A stretch of 64,000 nucleotides of DNA from Lanius collurio (Eukaryota; Chordata; Aves; Passeriformes; Laniidae). Each line of letters starts with the position of its first letter. Positions within the stretch are counted from its first letter, which is position 1. The notes under the pieces are model-generated. The model made no database searches. It saw nothing but the letters and a program-made list of their open reading frames with translations, and was not told where the DNA came from. Shown here piece by piece: positions 11,314 to 22,375 of the stretch. Made by a program: the position numbers and the translations under genes. The stretch spans positions 12,223,632 to 12,287,631 of the forward strand of contig JACBWW010000004.1 of assembly GCA_020086605.1 (NCBI GenBank), read 5' to 3'.

Positions 11314-11712
11314 GAGCGGCGCCCAGCGGGGGCGCGGGGCGCGTCCGCCGGAGCTTCCGCGGGTCAGACGCCTTCGTCCGGCCGCGGGCTCGCCCGAGGC
11401 CGGCGCTCCTTTGTCTGCCGGTGGGCCGCCGCTGCAGCCGCTACGGGCCTCGCCGGCAGTCCCCCCATGACGCCCACGTGTGGTCCCATTCGGGCCGCGC
11501 CGCCGCGGGGGCAGCCCCGGGCACCCCGCCTGCCCGCGGCGGCCCCGCTGAGCGCCGCTCTTCGGCCGGGCTCCGCCGGACTTCCCTGCGGCCACCCTGT
11601 CACCCCCGCTGCCTGGAGCGGGGAAAGAGAGACGGGAAAAAAATCGTGAAGTGATACGGCCCTTTGGGAGGATACTGGCAAATAAGGAAATTAAACAGAA
11701 AGAGAGCAGCAT

Positions 11713-11726
11713 GTTGTCATAGCAAC
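11713..11726. promoter_or_regulatory. RFX X-box-like motif
   Basis: GTTGTCATAGCAAC differs at one base from the X-box consensus GTNRCC-N(0-3)-RGYAAC bound by RFX factors. It lies just past the CpG island edge in intron 1 and resembles the stronger motifs at 17224, 17267 and 43354. Confidence 0.4.
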
Positions 11727-13372
11727 AGTGCAATTAAATTACTTTACTGTCAGCCATCATATAATTTTCCTGTTTAGAAGCTCATGGGACGGAACTTCCA
11801 TTTGGAGTCAAAGTTGAGTGTGTGGCGTAGGTGGGCAATGCCCAGTGCCCCTGGACGCTGACGATTCCCTTGTTTACCTTCTGGTTGCGCTGGATGCAGT
11901 TTTGAAAGCTAGGAAGTGGGGAGGACGCAAGTTTGGCCTCCTGGTGTTTATATCTGCCTTAGTATTTTTTCCTTTTCCACATACTTACGTAAAACTGCAT
12001 TTTCACTGAGCATGTTGAGTGTATTGATAGGCTTCTGTGCAGAAAAATTCTGTGTGTTTCATTTTAGTAATGTCTGCTTTTGTATAACTTGTTTATAGAA
12101 AGACCTAAAGAACTTAAAAGTTTTCATTCTTGCCCATTTATGACAGCTAAAATAATGTCCATTATTCCTCTTTCCCATAATGGCTGCATTGCTCTATTTT
12201 TCCCTGCAGATAGATAATTTATTCTGTTGTTACCTGTAGCTTTTTCTGCCTTTCATTTACAGTATCATCTGTGTGACTGCATTACTTCAGGTAACTGCTG
12301 AGATTATGTTTTAGGTACAGGGGGTCATTTTGTTCTTCTTCAGTGTGCAGAAAATTTTGTCCATTTAAATTCTGTTATTACTCCGTTCAGTTTTTATTCC
12401 ACTTCTCTTCACATCTCCAGACTTAATTCCTGGCAGTGTGACTGTATGTAGAAGCTAAGGGAGTCTGTCTCCTGCTTCTGAAGTAGAACTGTTGGGCTCA
12501 TCTGCTTCCCTGAAGTTGGGCAGGGGCCCAACTTCAGTTTGCTTATGAAACACTCAGGTTATCCCAAGTATTACTGCTCACAGGCGTCCCTCCAGGGCCT
12601 GCTGGTGCAGTACCATCAGCAGCTCATCTCACCTCTCACAGGCCATTTGTTGAGCATCACAGCAGTTCTTCTGACTTGTTTTCTACCATGTTTGAAATAC
12701 AGTTCATCTTATGTTAAAATCTTCTCTGTTTACATACGTTTTTAAAATGCTCTATTGCTCTGGCACTTGTTTCCCCATGTCTTGGCCCTGGCCCCTAAAA
12801 TACTGGGTATTGCTTTCCCTCCTACTTTCTCCTGACTTGGCTGGTTTGCTCTCATTTCTGAGTTTTGGTGCAACCAAATCAGATTGGATGTTTCTTTGCC
12901 TCAGCCTTTAGCCAGAGTGATTTTAATCATGGTGCTGTTGTATTGTCCTCAAATGTGAAACAGCTGAGATTAATCTGAAGCAACTGGCCTTAAGTCACTC
13001 TTACTTTTTTTTTTCGGTCACATGCTTATTAAAGTGTTACAATTGGAGTATTCAATGGTTTGAAAACACTTCTTTATCATTAAAGAGACATGTCTTTGAG
13101 ACTTTCTCTGTGGGGCTTCACATGCATGAAGCAGAACTGAGGTGTATCTGGATTATCATCTTAATCCATCAACTGAAATTTCTTCCCTTGTGCTGACTTT
13201 AGATTAGTTTACTCAACAGTTGTGGATGAGTGTTATATGAAACTGTCATGTTTAATAGAGATGGCAAAAGGCCAAGTGACCAGTTAGGGAAAAGCTGTCA
13301 AAATGTTACGCATGACCTTTTTATGAGCTAACTTTTCTCTCCTTCTCCCTTTCTTTGGATTTACTCTCCCAG

Positions 13373-13386
13373 GAGGTGCTGTCTAA
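13373..13386 (+). other. FOXN3: End of FOXN3 5' UTR with stop codon abutting the start
   Basis: The 14 bases between the acceptor and the start codon end in TAA (13384-13386), in frame and directly before ATG 13387. No N-terminal extension is possible in this exon, which fixes the start. Confidence 0.85.
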
Positions 13387-13929
13387 ATGGGTCCAGTCAT
13401 GCCTCCCAGTAAGAAGCCAGAAGGCTCAGGAATTAGCGTTCCCAGTGGATTGAGCCAGCGTTATCAAGATAGCGATTTATCAAAGGCACTTCACGATGAC
13501 GAGGACCTAGATTTCTCTTTGCCTGCCATCAGATTAGATAAAGGGGCCATGGAAGATGAAGAACTAACTAATTTGAACTGGTTACATGAGAGCAAGAACT
13601 TGCTGAAAAGCTTTGGGGACTCGGTGTTAAGGAGCGTTAGCCCTGTTCAGGACATCGGTGATGACACGCCTCCATCTCCTGCCCACTCTGACATGCCCTA
13701 CGATGCCAAGCAGAACCCCAACTGCAAACCTCCTTATTCCTTTAGCTGCCTCATATTTATGGCCATTGAGGATTCACCAACCAAAAGACTGCCTGTAAAG
13801 GATATATACAACTGGATCTTGGAACACTTTCCATATTTTGCAAATGCACCCACTGGATGGAAAAATTCTGTGAGACATAATCTATCCTTGAATAAGTGTT
13901 TTAAGAAAGTGGACAAAGACCGAAGTCAG
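13387..13929 (+). CDS. FOXN3: FOXN3 first coding exon (residues 1-181): N terminus and most of forkhead domain
   Basis: FOXN3 (CHES1) is a nuclear forkhead transcription factor, mostly a repressor, linked to DNA-damage checkpoint and metabolic gene control. This exon starts [15 protein letters not shown], the expected vertebrate FOXN3 N terminus, and an in-frame stop precedes the ATG. Residues 35-60 are acidic, 60-86 hold the conserved [15 protein letters not shown] segment, and 93-101 hold a TPPSPAHSD Ser/Pro stretch. The forkhead begins near residue 112 with [19 protein letters not shown]. Its recognition helix is [16 protein letters not shown] (157-172), with Asn165 and the His164 pair of the forkhead signature visible. 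The exon ends at CGAAGTCAG|GTGAGT after codon 181 (phase 0). Reading on into the intron gives a stop after 11 more codons, so the 192-codon open frame is not the protein. The known protein is about 490 residues, so this is a partial gene. Confidence 0.97.
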
Positions 13930-16900
13930 GTGAGTTTGGAACTATGGGAACCTATCTGGCTTTGAAAATATTCACCTGCTAATCCCAGAATATGTCCTTA
14001 ACAATGAAATACAGAATGTGCAACCCTGTGCCTGGTAACGTAGTTGATTAAGTTCAGAGAGCCAGCATTTCTTTAGCATTGCTCATTCTGATTTTATTAA
14101 ATTCATTGTCTAGACATCTGTAAGAAAGTGCTCAGTGTGTGTGTGTGTTTTTTTCCCCCAGCTGGTGTCTTCATGCATAGTGGTTAAATACTGTTTTTAG
14201 TTATCATGCTGTGGTAATGGTTTCCAGCTATACTAGATGAATGTAATCATGTTATAAATAGGCTGCTTGCTGTTCTTGGCTTATACAAATGTATAGTGAA
14301 AGGGTATGCCTTATGTAAGAGTCCATCTCTATTGCCCTGGTCTGTGTTGTAATCCAAAAAAGCTTTTCTTGCTTTTACACAAGGAGAGTAATGCTGATGA
14401 AGCTCTGTTCCATTTCAAGTGGGTTTTAGAGAAACTCTTCAAAGAAAGTAGACAGGTCTGGCATCAGAGGTGAAGGTTACCATTCACCAAAATTCCTGGC
14501 GTTCTTTGGGCTCGTGTAATTTCTGCAGCTGGTGCGGAGCAGAAGCCTTGGGAGCACATCTTTGCTTTTGGATCTTTGTTGTTGTCTCCTGGGTTCATTG
14601 CTGATTTGCCAGCGGCGTCTGCCGGAAGAGAGGCTGTGTGCAGGGGAATGGGGAAGCAAGAGGAGCAATGGGGGCAGTCCTTGCATAGCCTTCTATTCTG
14701 TCAGTCTGCCTGGGAGCAGGAATCAATTTCTGAAGGGGACCTTCTCAAGAAGCAGTGATCTGGATGAATCTTTGGCAAAGTATGAGTATACTGATAAAAG
14801 TGTCAGTTTGCAGATTAATTTCAGAGGCCTTCTCACAGGTTAGGGAAAGAAAGAGCAGGTAAAATCACATCACTCATGGTCTGTCTCTAAAATTGGCTGA
14901 AGATCAGAAAGTGAACACTTCCCCCTGGCAGAAACAATAGATGCACTCAGCTTTTGTATTTCAGTGAGATAAATGCTGTGCTTGTCTTATAACTTGTTAC
15001 CCTGAAACTAGACTTCTCTTGGTGGTGCTGTTCTCCCTATTTTGTGTGCAATTTAACTTTAAAAGCTGTGGAATAGAAGCTCTATAACTTTAGAGGAAGA
15101 GTCGTAATCTATTCTAAGTTAGCAACTTTTCATTTTAGATGAGTTAACTTTCTTTTCTCTGGAGCTTTCATTTTTAAAGGATGACACTTCTATCTTTCTT
15201 TTCAAAAAGTATTATTACCTAGAATCCACTGTCCCCATATTGCTGATCACACGCTGTATGTTGGTATTTTTATCAATTATTTGCTGTGGAAGCTTGTGTG
15301 TGAGACTAGAAAAACTTGTTCCTGAACTGGATCTTGTTTTGTGTAGGCCAGAGTCTTAAATTCTGGTTTGGAAGTGAGACTATAATAATAAACGCCACAC
15401 CAGACTTTTATGACCCTATCCCAGACTGTAAGAAATCTTCCTACAATGCACTTAAAAAAACACCAAAATACTGTAACTGTCAAGGCATGTGTTTAGCACT
15501 GCCTTTTGTGTTTTGTTCTGTCCCTCTTCCTCTGTTTACAAGTTGACTATTTAGATTTCAGCTTCCTTCCTATGAGGAACTTGTCTTCATGTCTGTCTGT
15601 CAAATATCTGGCTGTCCACTGAGCTCGTCTGAACAATACCGCACTGCACTGCTGCTCCGTGGGGAGGTGGCGCAGCACAATGCATGACTGGTCACCCACG
15701 TCTGGAATTTGTGATTACCGCCATGGTTACACAGCTAGGCAACAAGGTGTGGTGGGAGCCCTTGCCTGTATGAATAACAGGGTGGGGTTTTATTAATTCC
15801 TGGAAAACCTCAGATTATGAGAAAGAATTTCTTCCACTTCCTGAAGATGCTAATAACTGCAGGTAGCCAGCTTTAAGGTGAATGAGAAGGGAGTCTCAAA
15901 CATAAAATGCACCACAGCAGGTCATTCAAGTCCTCTTCTAGGTTTTTCCCTGTGTCCTGGCCAAGGGATGTGGCAGACAGAGTCCTGAGTTCAGAATTGG
16001 CCCTTGGTCAGAGTTGCTGAATCAGGTGCTTGACAGCTAATTGCGGACTTGGAAAGCAGTAAATGTCAGCTGATGGCTTCGAAAATACCTTCGTGCACAC
16101 GCACACTTGGGCTTGATTGGGTACCTTGCAGCAAATACCTTTGTTGTTCAGAAGGAAGGCGTCCATCTAAAGGGTTCTCTGGTTTTGGTATGGGGCTTGG
16201 GGCAGGGGAAAGAGGGGCTTTCATCTGTAAGGAATCATTTTATGCTACTTCTCCTTTGCAGACAGTTTTTGCAAATTGCAGGTTTAGAGTCTGCCTATTT
16301 TACTGGTTTTGCATGAAAAAAAAACCCCAGCATTTAGCAAATGGCATGTTATGAAATGCTAACAAGATGGGCTCTGAAACATGTACAGTATGGGGGGAAG
16401 GAGTTAATCAGTGCTGTGAATTGCAGGCATTTGCTGGTTGATGTGCATTGACACGTTGTGAAAAGCTAGAAGCTTTTCCTCTCATAGTTGTGCTTTCCAG
16501 TGTTTGTTTATGTAGCCTTTCAGTAATCGTTTTTCTAAAAAAAGTTCTGCTGAACACTTAATTCTTTTTTGAATTGCCTCTGCATAGTAGTTTTCTCAGT
16601 CTTGAGTTCCACTAGTTTATATTCATGGGGCTAAATATGCATCTAATAGTCTGCAGCTTTTTCTGCCTGCATAAGAACGTTTGAATTTCCTGATGCAAGA
16701 TCATTGTAACAGAGAGGAAAGAAAAGACAGGCTTCATCATCTCTGTGGTTTTTGACTTGCCCTGTCCTGGTGCTTTAAGTCTGGTGTGGCATGCTGGGAA
16801 AAGAGGATTTGTTTTTACATTGCTGCTATTCCACTTCAGCTGCAGTGCCATCGGGCTTACCTGGCAAACCAAAAGCGTGGCTGTTAGTGTAACTGCGATG

Positions 16901-19900
16901 AGGCTGATCTGGATTGAGACAGAGAGCTGGGTGGAAGGGAAAATGCTGAGCCCTTGATTGTACAAACCTCTTTACATTGAGCTCAGCAGTTTAATAATAG
17001 TTGGCCAGAGTATGAAGTTATCACATGATGGGGAGTAGATGCGGAGTTCCCTGGCTTTGTTTGTACTGCCAGACCTGTGAAATCACTTATTCAGATTAAT
17101 CCTTTTGTGAACGTACAGATCTAAATGTCCTGTAGTCTGTGTCCCACTTAGTACAGCCCGTTAGTCCATGACTTCCCTACCATCTGGTCCTTGGCTATAG
17201 AGAGGAATTTTTCTTGTATATGCGTTGCCATAGCAACGAGTTTGCAGTTGATATGGAAAGTAAGCAGTTGCCCTAGCAACGGAGTTACTGATGTGGCAGC
17301 TTCTCTGCTTGCAGGAAAAGGGCTAAGCTAGTTCAGACCCATTATGTAGGTTTGCTGTGATTATAGCTATGCCCACTAGTGCTGCTTGAGCTAAGGGGTG
17401 GCTGAAAAATTTTGTTACAAGCCCTCCCTTGAAAATATGATTTATTCGTGTAGGGATTCCTGCTTTGAACAAAGGCTGGTAGGATTGTCTTTTCAGGGTA
17501 TGTGAGGTGTCTGTGCCTTTTATGAATTCAAACTTCCTCAGTCATCGTTATCAAATGAGGGGAAATGATGTTTGACCTTGCTGGCTTCGCTGCAGTATTT
17601 TTGTCTCAGTGAACAGCCTATGGTTATAAAGACTGGAGCTTTTGTCCCCTTGCTCCCCTCTGCTATTCTGGTTTTTTTTCCCTGGTCTGTGCTTCTTTGG
17701 GCATCCATCCTATCAAGAGGGCTCCTCTTTGTGTCTGCTTTCCGTTGTCTGAGATAGGGAAGCACACACATGCTTCTGGCTGTGTGCACACTGAAGAAAT
17801 TCAATCATCTGAAAGGTTTATTTGGCACTTATGCTGAGGGACATCTTTATAAAAATGTAATAAGGGTAAAGGATATGTTTATGGGGATGGGAGAAGAAAA
17901 TTCTCCTTGCTTGATGTGGAAGTTATTCTTAGAAGTATGTGGTCCATAACTGGGTCATGGAGATCCAGCCAGGCTCCTCCTATGTCTGGAGCAGGCTCTG
18001 AGATCTGAGGACTCCCGAGTGGTCCTCGAGCTTTTCGAGAGCTGATGTCCAACTTGTCCTCCTCTAATGCACTGTCTCTCATAAGTGCTCTGCCAGGGCA
18101 TCTTGACAGGAGCCGTGGGGAATGCCTTTGGGCACAGGAGACTTTTCAGGAGTGCCTCTTGCAAATGTCTCTCCTCTGATATGATAATGTCTGGGGTTTT
18201 GACAGGTAAAATCCTGTGGAAAGATCAGTGCTAGACAGAGTGAGAGGGAAAGGACCCTGCTTGTTCTTTCTTAGAATCTCCTAATCCAATCTGCATATGC
18301 ACAAAGGTGATGGAGATGGGACCCTGCCTCCCTCTTTTAATGTTGCTGAGAAGGTTTCCTGTGAAAGTGTTACACTGGGGATAGAAATAATCTCTTCTGT
18401 TTTTAATGTTATCGCCTAGACTGATCCAAATAACAGAAATGTCAGAATTTGACTGCATTTATAATGTCTGTGGAAGCTAAATATAAAAATAATACTAAAA
18501 AAAACAAAAACCAAACCCAACAAAACAACCCCTCAGATTCACCTTAAAGGCTTCAGGTGATATTGACTCCATTAATAAATTAATCTCCTAAATAAGCCGG
18601 TGCAACTGCTAGTTTCTTTAATTATTAAAAGGATATTTTGTGGTTTTAAACTGGAATTTGTCTAGTTTACCTTAAAATGCATTTTCTTATATTTCTGTCT
18701 GTCATACCAAAAACCTCTCTAATATCAGAAATTTTCTCCTCAAATTGGTATGCAGAGAAACAAGGGTCATCTCTTTCTAGAGAAATCATAAAAGTCTCAA
18801 GAACCATTCTGTAAATGGAATTTCAAGATATTAGACAATTTATGGAGACCTCTTCTTGAACCCTTTCGGTTTTGTTTTTGAATTGCAAACCCCAGAATTA
18901 TACAGAATATTTAAATAATAGATTTCCTAAAGCTGTGCATGGAAATAACACTCTTTATTTCACTGGCTTCCAGCTGCTTTACTTTACATCAGATCTAACT
19001 CTTTGCCCTGGAATCTGCCTGAATTAACTGCTTTTGAGCTGTACAAAGCATAAGCAGTTATTTTCAAGTAATGATGAAGAGCTGTCAATATTCAGGGAAT
19101 CCTCTTAACCTTTTATGTAAGGTATTTGTGTTGTCTTGCTCTCAGTTAAGGTAGCCTGTGGGAAGGTGCCCTGCTGCGTACCTGAGGTGTTGCTTGCACA
19201 GTGACAGACCATTGACCTACCAGAGGAGATTGGCCACTTAGGTTAAATAAACTGGAGTAAGGGCCCTGTCTGTGCTCCTCACCCACAGCAAAGATGCTGC
19301 AAAGTGTGTTAAGCCTTACTGAAAGAACATGGGAAATCAGGAGTCAGCTGCTCTTTACCACTGGGCTTGGGGCCGTGGTGAGTCCATTGAGCTGTTTGCA
19401 CTCCCTCACTTCCGACTGTTTGCTCCATCACCTTCCTGGCACATGAACTTTCATGTTTCTGTGACAAACAACTGATCTGGCTGGATTTATACCTTTCCCT
19501 CTTCTTTAGTTCTTGTGTTGCTTTTCAGCTTAAATTCCCAGTTCAGGTCACAGTGCAGTCCAGCTAACAGTTGTGCCAACATGACAAAGGGAGTAGAGAT
19601 GATAGGAAGGCTGGGATTGCCAGCTGGGATTGCTGAGACAAGCCATTCCTTACAGAAGAAGGGCTGGCAGCTGCATGATGCATGACTGCTTGGTGGAGTA
19701 GTGGATGTAGTCCCTGCCACAAGGTAAAGATTAAGGCAGAATGAGAATAGAAGTTTAAATGCAATGGGAGGCTTTCTTCTGCTGGAGATGTTTGTTTTGT
19801 TTTCTGTTTAGGAGCAGGGCTGTGCTGTTTGTTGTTTAGGTAGCCTGTGTTAGTGACTCTTCTTGGTGTTTTACAGCAGATTTAAACTGATCAAAGTCTG

Positions 19901-21499
19901 GGCTGCCAATATCACATATGAATCCTGACGAACCTGGCTGCCTGTTCCCTTTCCTGGGAAATGGAATTGGTCTGGGGCTGTATTGCAAGCCCCTCTTTCA
20001 GCTCCTACTGGCACATGTGTCTCTATGTAATGAGCAGGCTGAAAACTCTTTGTGTAAGTTTAATTTGGGTTATTTTTCATTGGGCTAATTTAGCTGGATT
20101 CATTTTCAGCTCTTTTTTTAGTTCATGGTTACTGTGGTCAGAAGAACAGTGTCAGCACAGGCCATGGCCTCAGCTCTGTTTAATTTGGCATGAAACTGTG
20201 CCTGCGGCTTCCAGCCAGCTCAGAGCTGACCTGGTGACAGCAGGAGAAGATTGGGAAGGGATGAGGGATGATGCTCTTACCTTTGAGAGCACAGGCTGCA
20301 CTTAAACCAGTGGGGCTGCTTGAATATGTTGTCAGGTACATGCTTGGTGCTTGATTGAGTCCATAAGACATGGATGAATGGTCCTACAAAAGCTGAACCA
20401 GGATGTGTGCACATGTGTGTTTTTTTGAGATTTGTTTCTTTGTATTGCCCAAGGTTCTTAATTTTGGCAGTAGAGGTGGTTCTGTGTGGATCTGTGCTGT
20501 GCATCCTCTGAAAAGCTGTTATGGAAGAGGAAAGGATGTCTATAAAATCAATTGTCAGGCTTTATCCATGCTGCTGTCATTACGTCCTCATCACCTCCTA
20601 TGTTTCTTTCCAATTGTCAGAGAGATAATGAAGTGCTGTTGTCGCTGCCAGCAAAGGAAGCGCAGATCCTGGAGCTGCACTCTGGTTTGAGCACAGGAGG
20701 CCTTGCTGATGAGGGGCTGAAGGATGTGGGCATGCAGGAGCACTTTTACATGTCTGTTAGTGAATGTGGCAAGACATGTCCCCAAGCACCAGGCCCATGA
20801 TGGTGGCTATGCTAACTCTGGTTGTAGCTGAACATCAGGGGTGAACTGGGCTTGCTGGTGTGGCTGAGTGTATGCGCTTCTGTCTTGCACTTCAGTTCTT
20901 TGGCAAAACATCAAAGAATCCATTTTAATTACTAAATATGTGTCCCTTGGACTTCCTCCTTCCTTTCCTAAAAGGGAGGTGGTGTACATTGTCTGAAAGA
21001 GCCTGGAAAATTGTGCCGTATGGCTTCTTTTCCTGGGTGAAGACCTTGAGAAAAAACACTTAAAAGTCTTGGTCATAACTCAGCAGTTGAAAATAATTGA
21101 GGAGTTGAGAATACTCTTCAGGCAGCCTGAAGTAGCCTTTGAGTTGCTGTAGAATCTTCCTTTCTTTGCTCTGGATTCAGGCAGTTACAGAGTCCCCTCT
21201 GAACCTTAGTTCAGTCCTGCAGCATGACTGTATTATTGGTAAAGTCATTCACACAAATGGCCCGGTGGGCTCTGGGCAGCAGTCTGCAAGTTGCTTATAC
21301 CTGCTCCTTCTGTGTTATTTTCAGCTAATTGCTGTATCTTCATCATAAATCTAGTTAATAGAAATAAATGGTATAGCATAACATAAGCCAAAATCCTTAT
21401 GAAGAAGGGACCCTGTGTGACTGTTTTTAATTTGGCTGGTTGTTATTTGTATGTTGGTGAGTGGTGGGTTAGCATATAAAAGTAGTTAACTTCTGTCAT
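13930..21499 (+). other. FOXN3: FOXN3 intron 2, first part
   Basis: Starts at donor GTGAGT (13930). It has a short GT/T/C tract at 14133-14159 and a pair of X-box motifs at 17224-17280. No exon or mobile element that I recognise is present. The open frames are short and without signature. Confidence 0.7.
17223..17280. promoter_or_regulatory. Pair of consensus RFX X-box motifs
   Basis: GTTGCCATAGCAAC (17224-17237, palindromic to CGTTGCC...GGCAACG-type arms at 17223-17238) and GTTGCCCTAGCAAC (17267-17280) both fully match GTNRCC-N2-RGYAAC. They are 43 bp apart, start to start, in intron 2, 3.3 kb after the first coding exon. RFX proteins bind this site as dimers and often drive cilia genes. 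Two perfect sites in 58 bases suggest an intronic enhancer, which is an inference. Confidence 0.6.
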
Positions 21500-22375
21500 T
21501 GCAAGACTGGGCAGACTTGCTGGATGAGGTCATGGTGCAAGCACTGCATGTAGCTATAACAACGCAGTATGTCATGAAGCTCAGCAAGTCCAAATGCAAG
21601 GTGCTCTATCTGGGTCGGGGCAATCCCGGGCATGAGCACAGACTGGGACATGAAGTCATTGAGAGCAGCCCTGCGGAGAAGGACTTGGAGGTTCTCATGG
21701 CAGAAAAGCTGGACATGTGCCAGCAATGTGTGCTTGCAGCCCAGAAAGCCAACTCTCTGCTGGGCTGCATCCAAAGCAGCGTGGCCAGCAGGGTGAGGGA
21801 GGAGGTTTTGCCCTTCTACTCTGCTCTTTTGAGACCTCACCTGCATCCAGCTCTAGGGCCCCCAACACAGGAAAGACATGGACCTATTGAAGAGGGTCCA
21901 GAGGAGGACCACAAAGGTGATCATGGGGCAGAAGTATGTCTCATGAAGACAGGCTGAGAGAGCTGGGGCTGTTTAGCCTGGAGAAGAGAAGGCTATAGCA
22001 AGGCTGCTACCTCATTGCAGCCTTCCAGTACTTAAAGGGGTCTTAGAAAAAAAGAGGGAGAGGGACTTCTTATACAGGCAGAGAGTGACAGGACAAGGGG
22101 AAACAGTTTTAAACTAAGAGAAGAGATTTAGATTAGATGTTTGGAAGAAATTCTTTACTGTGAGGGTGGTGAGGCACTGGCACAGGTTGCCCAGAGGAGC
22201 TGTGGATGCCACATCCCTGGAAGTGTTCAAGGCCAGGCTGGATGAGGCTTGAAGCATCCTGCTCTAGTGGATGGCATCCCTCTCTAGTGGATGGCATCCC
22301 TGCACATGGTGACTGAGTTGGAACTAGATGATGTTTGAGGTGTCTTCCAACCCTAACCCTTCTATGATTCTATTC
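21500..22375 (+). mobile_element. CR1 LINE, 5'-truncated 3' end
   Basis: The segment 21570-21845 translates to the C-terminal part of the CR1 reverse-transcriptase polyprotein: KSKCKVLYLGRGNPGHEHRL, then SPAEKDLEVL, then AQKANSLLGCIQSSVASR, then LPFYSALLRPHL. A frameshift follows near 21850; the next conserved piece (MDLLKRVQRR-like) is in another frame. The rest matches the CR1 3' UTR (GGCACTGGCACAGGTTGCCC, GAACTAGATGATGTTTGAGG) and ends with the typical TTCTATGATTCTATT tail at 22361-22375. The element lies in FOXN3 sense orientation, is dead, and its 5' limit is approximate. Confidence 0.93.
22262..22301. repeat. 20-bp tandem duplication within the CR1 3' UTR
   Basis: CTCTAGTGGATGGCATCCCT occurs twice in direct succession (22262-22281, 22282-22301) with no difference. 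The usual CR1 tail has one such unit, so the second arose by a local duplication after or during insertion. Confidence 0.85.

Larger units (their letters stand above)
9880..11660. promoter_or_regulatory. FOXN3: CpG island promoter region of FOXN3
   Basis: Base composition changes sharply to GC-rich with dense CpG near 9890, and returns to AT-rich sequence after about 11650. The island has no clear TATA box but has tandem Sp1-type GC boxes near 10587-10611, as expected for a broadly expressed vertebrate promoter. A consensus splice donor (CAG|GTAAGT) lies inside it at 10763/10764. Part of the island is lost in an assembly gap (10932-11313). Long open frames on both strands here reflect the lack of AT-rich stop codons and are not genes. 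The exact start site of transcription cannot be read from the sequence. Confidence 0.85.
10764..13372 (+). other. FOXN3: FOXN3 intron 1
   Basis: Bounded by donor GTAAGT at 10764 and an acceptor ending CTCTCCCAG at 13372. It holds a TTG microsatellite, the assembly gap, the 3' half of the CpG island with an X-box-like motif, and about 1.7 kb of ordinary AT-rich sequence. No other gene is recognised. Confidence 0.65.

Noticed and set aside
9891..11733. Long open frames on both strands across the CpG island (up to 343 codons, including N)
   Set aside because: They overlap in up to five frames, pass through the assembly gap, and are explained by high GC content. No domain or splice structure supports them.
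13930..13965. Extension of the FOXN3 open frame beyond codon 181 to a stop at codon 193
   Set aside because: The GTGAGT donor at 13930 and the perfect continuation of the protein at 42279 show that this is intron sequence. A short truncated isoform by intron retention is possible but unsupported.
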